64,000 bases of DNA from Balneolaceae bacterium. Lineage in GTDB: Bacteria > Bacteroidota > Rhodothermia > Balneolales > Balneolaceae. The stretch spans positions 1 to 64,000 of the forward strand of contig JAFIES010000122.1 of assembly GCA_020832415.1 (NCBI GenBank). Reading direction: 5' to 3'. Below the pieces are notes generated by a model. The model had not been told where the DNA came from, searched no databases, and saw only the letters and a program-made list of their open reading frames with translations. The position numbers were made by a program, and so were the translations under genes. Numbering within the stretch: position 1 is the stretch's first letter; each line of letters begins with the position of its first letter. This document shows positions 1 through 8,277 of this stretch, one piece after another.

Positions 1-148
1 GACTGAACCCGTCATATTGAGCGCAATTCCGAGGGTGCTTTTTCCGAGGAATGAAGTCGAAATATGAGTTTTCGACTTCGTCCCTCCTGAAAAGCGTCGG
101 GACTGCGCTCTAACTGACGATTCTTATAAATGTTATATCGAACTCACG
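1..148. repeat. Palindromic MITE-like repeat, copy 1 (cut by window edge)
   Basis: This non-coding element matches the reverse complement of 17388-17581 along most of its length, including the blocks GACTGAACCCGTCATATTGAG, TTTTCGACTTCGTCCCTCCTG and TGACGATTCTTATAAATG. It ends at 148 with TATATCGAACTCACG, which is one terminal inverted repeat of the other copy; the opposite end lies outside the window. Internally it folds on itself: GAAGTCGAAA pairs with TTTTCGACTTC, and CGTCA..GAGCGCA pairs with TGCGCTC..TGACG. No reading frame is present, so it would be a passenger of some transposase elsewhere, or a structured-RNA repeat. The first is inferred from the paired ends. Confidence 0.75.
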
Positions 149-284
149 TTAAATAATATAACCGTTGAGACTAAGAAAAGCTGTGTTTTAAAACAACAAC
201 TATTCTGTGAATTGAGAATTATTGAAAGAGATAACGCGGAATTATTAAATTTAAGTAGAGAGTAACCACAAAACCGGAGGAGCT

Positions 285-512
285 ATGAACGACGAAATGT
301 ATAACACATCAGCACTTCAGGAACGAGTTAACACGCTCCGGGAGCAGGGATACCGGGGTTATAGGGTAGTGAGCGGCAGAGAGAAAGTAGAAGGAGCCAT
401 CCAGGTTTCAGCGTCCCGGAAAGAGGGGGTAACACTAACCGCTTCGGGTGATACAGTGGATGAGGCATATGAAAATCTCATCGAAAAAATTGATATCACA
501 CTGGACTCTTAA
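285..512 (+). CDS. Small hypothetical protein, 75 aa
   Basis: I do not recognise this protein. It has a good start: a GGAGGA ribosome-binding site lies 5-6 bases before the ATG. It is small, charged and soluble, with a predicted N-terminal helix (about residues 8-20), a central stretch rich in beta-formers, and an end reading GDTVDEAYENLIEKID. That end loosely resembles the strand-helix of HicB-like domains, but no partner toxin gene lies next to it, so I do not name it so. It runs convergently into the OB-fold gene, with ten bases between the stops. Confidence 0.6.
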   Translation: MNDEMYNTSALQERVNTLREQGYRGYRVVSGREKVEGAIQVSASRKEGVTLTASGDTVDEAYENLIEKIDITLDS

Positions 513-522
513 TCTGAAAAAG

Positions 523-954
523 TCATCTGTACCGTGGGTTGAAACTAATTTGATCCGAACCGGTGGCGACGATTTGAGGTGTGCCATCGTGTATGTTTAT
601 TCTGCCTCTAACACAAATAAATCGCTCTGAATAGAGATCTGAAGGAGCTGTTCGCCAGCGGCTCAGATTTTCACCCCAGATAACAACCGTAAATTCCTGA
701 TTGGGATGGTGGGCACCAAAATTGATGAATGTGGGTTTTCCGCCAATATTCTGGATATAAGTGACAGATGCAACGTCACCGCACACTTCGGCAAAAACAC
801 CTGCATGGCCGGCGGCTTCACTATAGGAGATGGAAATTTCAGGAGTTGACTGAGCCGATGGCCTGAAAACCCGTGAAAGCATCAGTGCCAGAAGCAGAAT
901 CACAAAAATAAATGAGATATACCGGGATCTGTATTTATTGAAATTCAAAGACAT
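523..954 (-). CDS. Membrane-anchored OB-fold (tRNA_anti-like) protein
   Basis: A 143-residue protein with an uncleaved-looking hydrophobic segment at about residues 12-28, then a small beta-rich domain. The domain has the pattern of OB-fold tRNA_anti-like domains found in secreted nucleases such as YhcR: CGDVASVTYIQN, then GGKPTFINFG, a hydrophobic strand (FTVVIW) and VRGRINIHDGTPQIV. No nuclease domain is attached, so the protein would be a nucleic-acid or ligand-binding unit on the outer face of the inner membrane. Its start is only two bases from the stop of the lipase gene upstream, so the two are probably cotranscribed. Confidence 0.65.
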   Translation of the reverse strand: MSLNFNKYRSRYISFIFVILLLALMLSRVFRPSAQSTPEISISYSEAAGHAGVFAEVCGDVASVTYIQNIGGKPTFINFGAHHPNQEFTVVIWGENLSRWRTAPSDLYSERFICVRGRINIHDGTPQIVATGSDQISFNPRYR

Positions 955-956
955 GT

Positions 957-1889
957 TTACTCCGGATGGTCAGCGTTCACTTTAGAATGTATCCATTCTA
1001 AAATAGTAACCATAACCTCTTCCCGATTGGTTTCATTGAGCATCTCGTGGCGCCCGCCGGGGTATAGCTGAACGTCCAGTTCATGAATTCCTGAATTCCG
1101 AATAGTTTTTTCAAGATTTTTGATGCCTTTACCCATATTAGAAACCGGGTCATGATCACCAGACAGAACCAAAATGGGGATCTCTTTTGAATGATCGGCA
1201 AACGGTTTGTGAGAATGAATTGCTTTAATCCCCGTAAACAACTGGTAATAAAACGAAGTGGTGCATGTAAAGCCACATAAAGGATCATCGATGTACAGAT
1301 CAACCATTTCGTTATCACGACTAAGCCAGTCAAATTCTGTTCGGTTTGGTTTGAATGTTTTGTTGTAAGCTCCAAAGCTCAGTTTCTCGAGCAGGGGGCT
1401 TTTGGCATCGGCTCCAAAAACTTTTTTAAGGATTGATGAAATCAGAATACCGGCATGCAGCGTGAATGGAGGCTTGCCATTACTGCCTGAATAGATGATG
1501 CCATCAGGATGAACTTCAGAGGTTTGTAAAAGTCGTTGGAGCAGAAACGATCCCATACTGTGCCCTAACATAATAACGGGCAGATCAGGGTATGTCTCTT
1601 TCAGATGTTGGTAAACATCATGAACATTTTCTGTAAGAAGCTCAAAGCCTTTCTCTTCTTCAACAAAACCGAGTTGATCCGGATCCGTTTTTCCGTGTCC
1701 ACGGTGATCGTGTGCAATTACAACGTACCCGCTTTTCGTAAGAAAATTAGCGAATTGATTATACCTGCCGGCGTGCTCAGCCATACCATGTATGATCTGC
1801 ACAGCAGCCACAGGCTTCCGGGGAGGTGTCCATGTGTACAGATATAATGATTTACCGGTTGAATCTTTTAAAGCAGAGGATGATTTCAT
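957..1889 (-). CDS. Alpha/beta hydrolase, monoacylglycerol lipase-like
   Basis: This 310-residue protein belongs to the serine aminopeptidase S33 / monoacylglycerol lipase branch of the alpha/beta hydrolase fold. The oxyanion region is IIHGMAEHAGRY (about 32-43), the nucleophile is Ser111 in GHSMGS, and the likely acid and base are Asp247 (SGDHDP) and His281 (GGRHEM). The family cleaves monoacylglycerols or lysophospholipids; the true substrate cannot be read from sequence. There is no signal peptide, so it is cytoplasmic. First gene of a two-gene minus-strand unit with the OB-fold protein. Confidence 0.85.
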   Translation of the reverse strand: MKSSSALKDSTGKSLYLYTWTPPRKPVAAVQIIHGMAEHAGRYNQFANFLTKSGYVVIAHDHRGHGKTDPDQLGFVEEEKGFELLTENVHDVYQHLKETYPDLPVIMLGHSMGSFLLQRLLQTSEVHPDGIIYSGSNGKPPFTLHAGILISSILKKVFGADAKSPLLEKLSFGAYNKTFKPNRTEFDWLSRDNEMVDLYIDDPLCGFTCTTSFYYQLFTGIKAIHSHKPFADHSKEIPILVLSGDHDPVSNMGKGIKNLEKTIRNSGIHELDVQLYPGGRHEMLNETNREEVMVTILEWIHSKVNADHPE

Positions 1890-2027
1890 GAATTAAACAA
1901 TTGAGCTTTTACAAAATCTATACAATGCAGCATCGAATAGGAAACAATTCTTCTGTTTAATATTTGGTTGTATGAATGTTGAAAAACGCTTATTTTTCTG
2001 TTCTTTGAATTTTTAGAGAATTCATAT

Positions 2028-2104
2028 GCACCCGTAGCTCAACTGGATAGAGTACCTGACTACGAATCAGGCGGTTACAAGTTCGAATCTTGTCGGGTGT
2101 ACCA
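2028..2104 (+). tRNA. tRNA-Arg(ACG)
   Basis: Full cloverleaf: acceptor GCACCCG pairs with CGGGTGT, the D arm is GCTC..GAGT, the anticodon stem-loop is CCTGA-CTACGAA-TCAGG with anticodon ACG (read as ICG, for CGU/CGC/CGA), and the T arm contains GTTCGAAT. The CCA end is encoded (2102-2104). It opens an arginine tRNA cluster that includes broken copies downstream. Confidence 0.93.
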
Positions 2105-2132
2105 TTTTATTGACATAGGCAAATTGCCGTAA

Positions 2133-2196
2133 GCGCCCGTAGCTCAACTGTCCCGAAAGCATTCGGGATGACTTCGGATCAGAAGGTTTGGGGTTT
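2133..2196 (+). pseudogene. Broken tRNA-Arg(TCG) copy
   Basis: The start GCGCCCGTAGCTCAACTG is identical to the intact tRNA at 2305, and TGACTTCGGATCAGAAGG plus TTTGGGGTT also match. Between them the D-arm 3' half and part of the anticodon stem are replaced by the perfect palindrome TCCCGAA-AGCA-TTCGGGA. After GGGGTT the T arm and acceptor 3' strand are missing, so no cloverleaf can form. This is a dead duplicate of the neighbour tRNA. Confidence 0.8.
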
Positions 2197-2304
2197 GGTG
2201 CATGAGCAACTTTTTTAATTGAATTGAAATACTGTACGGACTTGGTTAATGACCGATGGTCAATAAATGAACTATTGGAAATCATAAATCAATAATTAAC
2301 AATT

Positions 2305-2378
2305 GCGCCCGTAGCTCAACTGGATAGAGCATCTGACTTCGGATCAGAAGGTTTGGGGTTCGAATCCCTACGGGCGTA
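2305..2378 (+). tRNA. tRNA-Arg(TCG)
   Basis: Complete cloverleaf: acceptor GCGCCCG pairs with CGGGCGT (first pair G-U), anticodon stem-loop TCTGA-CTTCGGA-TCAGA with anticodon TCG (Arg, CGA), and T loop GGGTTCGAATCCC. The encoded end is ACA rather than ACCA, so the CCA must be added by enzyme. A Rho-independent terminator follows at once. Parts of this gene are repeated on both sides. Confidence 0.92.
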
Positions 2379-2382
2379 CAAA

Positions 2383-2419
2383 AAGCTTCGATTTTTAAAA
2401 AAAGATCGAGGCTTTTTTT
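2383..2419 (+). terminator. Rho-independent terminator after tRNA-Arg(TCG)
   Basis: AAGCTTCGAT pairs with ATCGAGGCTT (one G-T pair) across an A/T-rich loop, followed by a run of seven T. Confidence 0.8.
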
Positions 2420-2471
2420 ATTTGTGTTATTGTTGAAGGGAACAGAGCGTTGATGTTCCGAAGCAGTGCTT

Positions 2472-2538
2472 CGGGGTTCGAATCCCTACGGGCGTACATA
2501 AGAAGCTTCGATTTTTAAAACAGATCGGAGCTTTTTTT
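2472..2538 (+). repeat. Second copy of tRNA-Arg 3' end plus terminator
   Basis: A 27-base exact copy of the tRNA-Arg(TCG) 3' end (GGGGTTCGAATCCCTACGG through GCGTACA) sits 118 bases after the original and is followed by a copy of its terminator (2503-2538) and of the spacer TTTATTTGTG. It has no 5' tRNA half, so it is not a gene. The block looks like a tandem duplication or the scar of integration at a tRNA 3' end. Confidence 0.85.
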
Positions 2539-2593
2539 ATTTGTGCTGGTTCTTGAGGGGAACTGAGCGTTGATATTGCGAGGCAGTACTGTG

Positions 2594-2620
2594 CGGGTCA
2601 AATTTTTATGGGCGTTTACA
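2594..2620 (+). repeat. Third, decayed copy of tRNA-Arg 3' end
   Basis: CGGGTCAAATTTTTATGGGC then GTTTACA aligns with the tRNA 3' end with several substitutions, 122 bases after the second copy. The spacer between copies two and three (GGGGAACTGAGCGTTGAT) matches the spacer between the original and copy two, which confirms a repeat unit of about 120 bases. Confidence 0.65.
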
Positions 2621-2623
2621 TAC

Positions 2624-2669
2624 AGGGTTGAGCTGTGATAATTTAAAATCACTACTCAACCCTTTTTTA
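2624..2669 (+). terminator. Rho-independent terminator
   Basis: AGGGTTGAG pairs perfectly with CTCAACCCT, with an inner GTGAT/ATCAC pair around an A/T loop, and six T follow. It closes the tRNA cluster. Confidence 0.75.
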
Positions 2670-3100
2670 TTGCCCAAGCCATTTCAGCCTATACAGCTCT
2701 ACCACTAAATTGTGACAACCCCTTGAGTATTGGTTCACACAATGAATACCATAGCAGGGTTTTCATCGGTAAGTTTTTCATCAAAAAAGTTTTAAATATT
2801 TCAAAATCAATTGAAAAAAATTGGAATGCTTACACTTTTTTATTAGCCTATTTTCAATAACACGTGCAGGCTTAAAAGCAATTTATTTTAATTGAATTTT
2901 TACCTTGTAATTTCAGTAAGTTGTTAATAAGGTAAAATTAATAAAAACATTAAATTATATATTTGCTTGGTTGTATAAATCCAGAATCAAAGTTGGTAGT
3001 TTAATGTAATCAGAGTAGTAGGATGTATTAGTAGGCATACGGGTAATTAACTGGTATTTAGTTTTAGGGAAAAACGGGGTCAACTAAAAAAAGGATTTAA
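2670..3100. other. A/T-rich leader region before the PAS kinase
   Basis: No gene is visible in this 430-base stretch. It is strongly A/T-rich in its second half. TATATTTG at 2958-2965 fits the Bacteroidota -7 consensus TAnnTTTG and could be the promoter of the kinase, giving a leader of about 130 bases; I see no convincing -33 TTG at the right distance. Confidence 0.35.
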
Positions 3101-6052
3101 GTGAAATTGGAGAAAAAACCAAGTGAACTAATTTTCAATCATTCAAGAGATCTGTTCTGTATAGCGGGATTTGACGGCTTTTTTAAAACATTAAATCCAT
3201 CATGGAGCCGAACACTCGGCTGGACTCTGGAAGAACTTCTTTCCCGCCCCTGGAATGAATTTGTGCACCCGGATGACATTGACAGAACCGAAAATGTTAA
3301 ATCAGAAATAGTGGACGGCAAGGAAGTCTACTCATTTGATAATCGCTACAGATGTAAAGATGGTTCCTATAAATGGTTGGAATGGTCCTCATATCCCTAT
3401 CCTGAAGATGGAATTATGTTTGCGGTGGCAAGGGATGTGACCAAAAGACGGGATGATGAAGAAAAAATCAGACAAAGTGAGCAACAATTTAAATCCCTTT
3501 TTGAAGATGCTCCGGTCTCAATGATGGTGCTTGATAAGGATACAGGGGAAATTGTTGAAGCAAACGAAAAAGCCTGTGAACTATACGGAATAAACAGCCC
3601 CGTTGAATTAAAAAAAATACACATATTTACAGATGAGCCGCCTTACAGTGAGAAAGATGCGTTGAGGTGGTTACAAAAAGCAGTTGAAGAAGGTAAACAA
3701 GAGATTGAGTGGAAGAGCACGATTGGATCCGGAATAGAAAAGTGGCAGATTGTAACCCTCAAACCCATTAATTTTAAGGGATTAGAAAGGGTGTTAGCAG
3801 TTGCTGTTGATATTACAGCACGGAAGAATGCCGAAAAACAGTTCCACATCCTTGTTAACAATTCTTATGATTTAATCTGGATGCTGAGAGCCGATGGGGT
3901 ATTCACCTACGCTTCGCCATCCTGGAAAAGCATCTTTGGTTACGAGCCTGATGAAGTAATAAATAAACCCATGGAGGCTTTTATCCATCCGGATGATTTA
4001 TCTATTTGCACAGATTATATAGAAGAAGTTCTGGAAGCGAAAAAAATTACTATTGGGCCACAATACAGGGTTAAGCACGGCCAAGGTTCCTGGAGATGGC
4101 ATGAGGTTACAATGACACCGGTTTATAACAGCAGGGGTGAATTCGAATATTTTGTGGGTGTATCAAGAGATATTACTGAAAAGAAAGATGCTGAAAACAC
4201 GCTTTTGGATAATCAGAGCAAGTTAAAGCACAGTCACCAAATGATGCAGTATGTAGTTGAAAACAGTAATGGTGCTATTGCCATCCTGGATAGTGATTTA
4301 CATTTTAAATATGTGAGTGAGCGTTTTTTAAGCGAGTATGATGTAAAAGCAAAAGAGATTATTGGCCGCCATCATTATGATGTTTTCCCCGACCTGCCCC
4401 AAAAATGGCGGGATGTACATCAGAGAGTGTTAAAGGGTGAAATTCTGAAAAAAGATGAGGATAGATATGTGAAAGCTGATGGAAATGTTGACTGGACCCG
4501 CTGGGAATGCAGGCCGTGGTATAATGAAAGGAATGAAATCGCCGGTATCATTCTGTACACAGAAGTGATAACAAAATTTAAAAAATCTGAACTGGAGCTT
4601 AAAAAGTTGTCATTAGCAGTAGAGCAGTCTCCGGCAAGTATTTTGATTACCAATACAGAGGGTGTCATTGAATATGTTAATCCCAAGTTTACCGAACTAA
4701 CAGGCTACACTCGGGATGAAGCGATAGGCAATAATCCAAGCATGCTGAAATCAGGAACACAATCGGCGGAGTTCTACAAAGTGATGTGGGAAACTATAAC
4801 TGCCGGCAAAGTTTGGAGAGGTGAATTACACAACCGGAAGAAAAACGGAGAATATTACTGGGAAGATGCAACGATATCTCCTGTATTTAATAGTGCGGGG
4901 GAAATAATAAATTTCCTGGCTGTTAAAGAGGATGTAACGGAAAAGAAAAAAGCAGAAACCAAGTTAATGGAGAGTGAGCTATACCACCGTTCACTGGTAC
5001 AGACCATACCTGATATGATATTTGTGGTAAGTAAAGATGGGACGTTTCTTGACTATAAATCATCTTTTGGTCATGAGCTTTATAATAAACCGGCAGAATT
5101 TCTGAATAAAAAATTAACGGATATGTTACCACCTGACGTTGCTGAAAAACAGATGGATGCCATTCAGAAAAGCCTGGCTACAAAGAGTACGATAGAATTT
5201 GATTATTCATTAACAGTAGAAGGTTCGGACCATTTCTACAATGCAAAAACCACTGGTTTTGGAGAAGACAGAGTTATAACAACAGTGAGAGATATAACTG
5301 ATTATCAAAAGAATCTGGAAAAAATTAAAACTTTGCTGAAAGTTGAAGAGCAGCTTAGCGAAAACCTTCAAAACTTTACGCACATCGTATCTCACAATTT
5401 GAGAATTCATACAGCCAATATGATGGGAATATTGATGATGCTTGAGGAGACAGATCCCGAGCTTTACAAAAATCAATTTATACAGATGTTAGCAGGTTCA
5501 TCAGAAAATCTTGAAGAAACCATCCGTGATCTGAACGAGATTTTGAATATCAAACAGGGAACACGTAAAGATTTCGAAGATTTGGTTGTGCAACAATCAA
5601 TCAACAAAATTGAAGAATATATAGTCCCTGACCCCAAAAAAGAGGGGGTTGAGATTATTAATGAAGTACCTGCAGGCTTAACAGTATATGCTGTGCCGGG
5701 CTATCTGAACTCTGTTTTAATGAATTTAATATCTAATGGGGTAAAGTATCGGTCAAACGAGCGAAAATCATGGATTCGAATATCTGTTGCAAAATGTGGT
5801 GATTATGTTGCTATTAAAGTGAAAGATAATGGTGTAGGTATTGATCTTGCCCGGCATCGAGATAAGCTATTCGAAATGTACAGGAAGTTTCATGATTCAG
5901 ATTCGAAAGGGTTTGGATTGTTTATAACAAAAGTTCAGGTTGAAGCTATGGGCGGATATATTGAGGCAGATAGTGAACCGGGAAAAGGATCAACATTTAC
6001 AGTTTATATACCAAATGGAAAAAATGAAAGAAGTATGGTTGGTAGAGGATGA
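3101..6052 (+). CDS. Soluble multi-PAS sensor histidine kinase
   Basis: A 983-residue kinase with no membrane segment. About six PAS/PAC units follow one another (roughly 8-118, 125-242, 246-364, 380-495, 502-618, 625-735), several ending in the PAC signature DVT/DIT. The phosphoacceptor is His765 in HIVSHNLR, followed by an HATPase domain with N-box MNLISNG (874-880), G1 DNGVGID (909-915) and G2 GFGLF (937-941). It therefore senses a cytoplasmic signal. The start is GTG with AAAGGA upstream. It overlaps the start of a lone receiver gene, its probable phosphotransfer partner. Confidence 0.88.
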   Translation: MKLEKKPSELIFNHSRDLFCIAGFDGFFKTLNPSWSRTLGWTLEELLSRPWNEFVHPDDIDRTENVKSEIVDGKEVYSFDNRYRCKDGSYKWLEWSSYPYPEDGIMFAVARDVTKRRDDEEKIRQSEQQFKSLFEDAPVSMMVLDKDTGEIVEANEKACELYGINSPVELKKIHIFTDEPPYSEKDALRWLQKAVEEGKQEIEWKSTIGSGIEKWQIVTLKPINFKGLERVLAVAVDITARKNAEKQFHILVNNSYDLIWMLRADGVFTYASPSWKSIFGYEPDEVINKPMEAFIHPDDLSICTDYIEEVLEAKKITIGPQYRVKHGQGSWRWHEVTMTPVYNSRGEFEYFVGVSRDITEKKDAENTLLDNQSKLKHSHQMMQYVVENSNGAIAILDSDLHFKYVSERFLSEYDVKAKEIIGRHHYDVFPDLPQKWRDVHQRVLKGEILKKDEDRYVKADGNVDWTRWECRPWYNERNEIAGIILYTEVITKFKKSELELKKLSLAVEQSPASILITNTEGVIEYVNPKFTELTGYTRDEAIGNNPSMLKSGTQSAEFYKVMWETITAGKVWRGELHNRKKNGEYYWEDATISPVFNSAGEIINFLAVKEDVTEKKKAETKLMESELYHRSLVQTIPDMIFVVSKDGTFLDYKSSFGHELYNKPAEFLNKKLTDMLPPDVAEKQMDAIQKSLATKSTIEFDYSLTVEGSDHFYNAKTTGFGEDRVITTVRDITDYQKNLEKIKTLLKVEEQLSENLQNFTHIVSHNLRIHTANMMGILMMLEETDPELYKNQFIQMLAGSSENLEETIRDLNEILNIKQGTRKDFEDLVVQQSINKIEEYIVPDPKKEGVEIINEVPAGLTVYAVPGYLNSVLMNLISNGVKYRSNERKSWIRISVAKCGDYVAIKVKDNGVGIDLARHRDKLFEMYRKFHDSDSKGFGLFITKVQVEAMGGYIEADSEPGKGSTFTVYIPNGKNERSMVGRG

Positions 6053-6425
6053 TAAAGTGCAGGTTTTTTTACTGCGTAAATATCTGGAGAAGAGCAAGCT
6101 GGTTGACAATATTTGCTCGTTTGAAAATGGCAAATTGGCTTATGAAGCGTTAGAAAAACGATCTGCTGCCGGAGAACCATTTCCGGAACTCATTTTTCTG
6201 GATATTAATATGCCAGTATGGGATGGATGGGATTTTTACAGGAGCCTCCAGGAATTACCCGGTAAAGAGACGGTTGTAATATTTATTCTTACAAGCTCTC
6301 TCAGCGAACATGATTATGAGCAGGCAAAACGGTTTGGCCTTAACGACAACTATCTCAGGAAGCCGCTAAATTATCAAGCAGTAGAAACGATCATTAAACA
6401 GAAGGGTAACCTTCAAGCGGGTTAG
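6024..6425 (+). CDS. Single-domain response regulator (CheY-like)
   Basis: A 133-residue receiver domain without output domain. Acidic pocket EDD (8-10), phosphoacceptor Asp60 in FLDINMP, Thr90 in FILTSS and Lys113 in LRKPLN are all present. The gene overlaps the end of the PAS kinase by 29 bases, so translation is likely coupled. I chose the ATG at 6024 because homologous receivers begin directly with this strand and a GGA lies just before it; an in-frame ATG at 6015 is the alternative. As it has no DNA-binding part, it must act by protein contact or in a phosphorelay. Confidence 0.88.
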   Translation: MKEVWLVEDDKVQVFLLRKYLEKSKLVDNICSFENGKLAYEALEKRSAAGEPFPELIFLDINMPVWDGWDFYRSLQELPGKETVVIFILTSSLSEHDYEQAKRFGLNDNYLRKPLNYQAVETIIKQKGNLQAG

Positions 6426-6471
6426 CTTTAATATTGAGACTCGCAACAGGGTTCATTCACCGAAAGAGCTG

Positions 6472-8181
6472 TCAATCCAAAATCGCTCTGTTATCAAATT
6501 TTAGCGTAAATGAAGTACCTTTTTTATTGGAACTATATGAATGTTCACCTTCAATTTGAGCAGTAAGGGTTTCAATCAGAAAAAGCCCCATATTTTTTTT
6601 ACTCTCATCACCAAAGTCATCCGGTAAGGGCGCTCCATTATCGGTAATAACTATCTCAACATTCCCCTCTCTTTCCTGAACTTCGGTTTTAATAAAGCCT
6701 TTCTCCGAATCCTTAAATGCGTGCTTTAAAATATTTGTTATTACTTCGTTTATTATAAGTGAACAGGGTACTGTCTTATTCATATTCAGAAGCACATCCT
6801 CATTGCTAAATTGCAACTCTATTTCAAATGAAGATTGATAGGTTTGAACAATTGTTTTGATGAGCTGCTCGAGGCTGTTGCCAAGATTAATCTGTGAAAA
6901 ACTCTTCGATTGATAGAGCTGTTCGTGAATACTTGCCATTGATTTAATGCGTATAGTACTGTCGAGCAGTTGCCTGCTTAGTTCACCGTTATCAGTCTGA
7001 AGCGACTGCAGCTCGAGCAGGCCTGAAACAACAGCAAGATTATTTTTTACCCGGTGATGAATTTCCGCAAGCAGTGTCTCTTTTTCAGCAAGGGCTTCGC
7101 GAATAGTCTCCTCTGTTTTTTTGAATGAAGTGATATCCTGCATAACACCAAGCATCTGTATCGGGCTTCCATCCGAACTTCTGTTGATGAGGGCCCTGTC
7201 AGAAATATTTACATATTCACCACTTTTTGTTTTGAATAGGTATTCCTTTTCCCAAAATGTTTGGCTGTCTGAATTGATGGAACTCAGAAACGATTCTACA
7301 ACTTTTTCCGATTGATCAGGGTGAATTTTGTCGGACCATGACTTAAGGGTACTCAGTTCTTTTTGTAAGTTATACCCAAAAAAATGGCCTTTATGAGTAC
7401 TCCATTCCCTGCTGTCACTGCTCATATTCCAGTTCCAAATGGCCTCTCTCACCAATTGAGCAATCGTATTGTAGCGTTCATTTACCAGTTCAAGCGCTTC
7501 GCCTTTTTTTCGTAATAAATCTACCGATTTGAGCAGACTCCCCTGCTTATTTTGGAGTTCTTTCTCTAGGGATTTTTGCTTGTTGATAGTCTCCTGAAGG
7601 CCATCCAGCAGTGTTGGTAAAAGAATTACCATCAATAGGTTTACAGCAGCAAAATTAGCTGATAGTAAAATCCAGGAATATCCCGGAATTTCTATGGATG
7701 AGAGACTCTTAATGAACTCTAATCTCACACCCAGTTCATATAAAGCACATAGCGATATATTTATAAACAGTGTTGCGAATCCGGCAGACCTGTTCATGAA
7801 CAGAACTGCAAAAATTGAAATTGTTAGCATGAAAAGAAGTGAAGGGCCAACAGGTCCTTTTGTAAAGAGCAGTGCTGTAATCAGCAAATAACCGGCAAAA
7901 AAGAAGAGTATTTTTCTGTAATAAACATGGAGATTCCGCTTAAACGCTAAGAAAAGCAGTGCAAAAAGGGCTACTAGATTTGTATAGATAATGGCCAGAA
8001 TTCCCAATTCAAAAGCCACCATGTAGGAGGGAATAAAAAGCAGTATAAATATTGGAATGATGTGAATCAGCGTAAATGCAAAAAGTTTATTTCGCCAATA
8101 ATAATGTCCTTCTGAAGGAGTGTGCCCTTCAAGGCAATTAGAAGTAATTCTGTACTTGTACTGCCTCCAGAAGTTATACAT
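6472..8181 (-). CDS. Membrane PAS sensor kinase, HisKA_2 family
   Basis: A 569-residue kinase. Five or six hydrophobic segments fill about residues 33-192, followed by a coiled-coil-like linker (200-235), one PAS/PAC domain (about 236-354, ending GVMQDIT), then a HisKA_2 phosphoacceptor segment (LAEIHHRVKNN, His375/376) and a HATPase domain with NEVITNILKHA (478-488) and TDNGAPLP (513-520). HisKA_2 kinases commonly act in light, stress or quorum responses, often with non-DNA-binding regulators. No receiver gene lies directly beside it on its strand; the receiver ending at 6425 is convergent and belongs to the other kinase. Confidence 0.85.
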   Translation of the reverse strand: MYNFWRQYKYRITSNCLEGHTPSEGHYYWRNKLFAFTLIHIIPIFILLFIPSYMVAFELGILAIIYTNLVALFALLFLAFKRNLHVYYRKILFFFAGYLLITALLFTKGPVGPSLLFMLTISIFAVLFMNRSAGFATLFINISLCALYELGVRLEFIKSLSSIEIPGYSWILLSANFAAVNLLMVILLPTLLDGLQETINKQKSLEKELQNKQGSLLKSVDLLRKKGEALELVNERYNTIAQLVREAIWNWNMSSDSREWSTHKGHFFGYNLQKELSTLKSWSDKIHPDQSEKVVESFLSSINSDSQTFWEKEYLFKTKSGEYVNISDRALINRSSDGSPIQMLGVMQDITSFKKTEETIREALAEKETLLAEIHHRVKNNLAVVSGLLELQSLQTDNGELSRQLLDSTIRIKSMASIHEQLYQSKSFSQINLGNSLEQLIKTIVQTYQSSFEIELQFSNEDVLLNMNKTVPCSLIINEVITNILKHAFKDSEKGFIKTEVQEREGNVEIVITDNGAPLPDDFGDESKKNMGLFLIETLTAQIEGEHSYSSNKKGTSFTLKFDNRAILD

Positions 8182-8277
8182 TCATAGATACCGGTAAAGT
8201 TATAAACAGGACATTGCCCGTTTCAGATCTGATATAAAAGCCAATTTCGTAGTGAAAGTACAGTTTTTTTCTGAAAG

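Noticed and set aside
285-512. Small protein as a HicB antitoxin
   Set aside because: The similarity is only to the last helix, there is no HTH, and no HicA-like toxin gene is beside it.
2067-2285. Minus-strand frame across the tRNA region
   Set aside because: It overlaps a tRNA gene and its broken copy; a chance frame.
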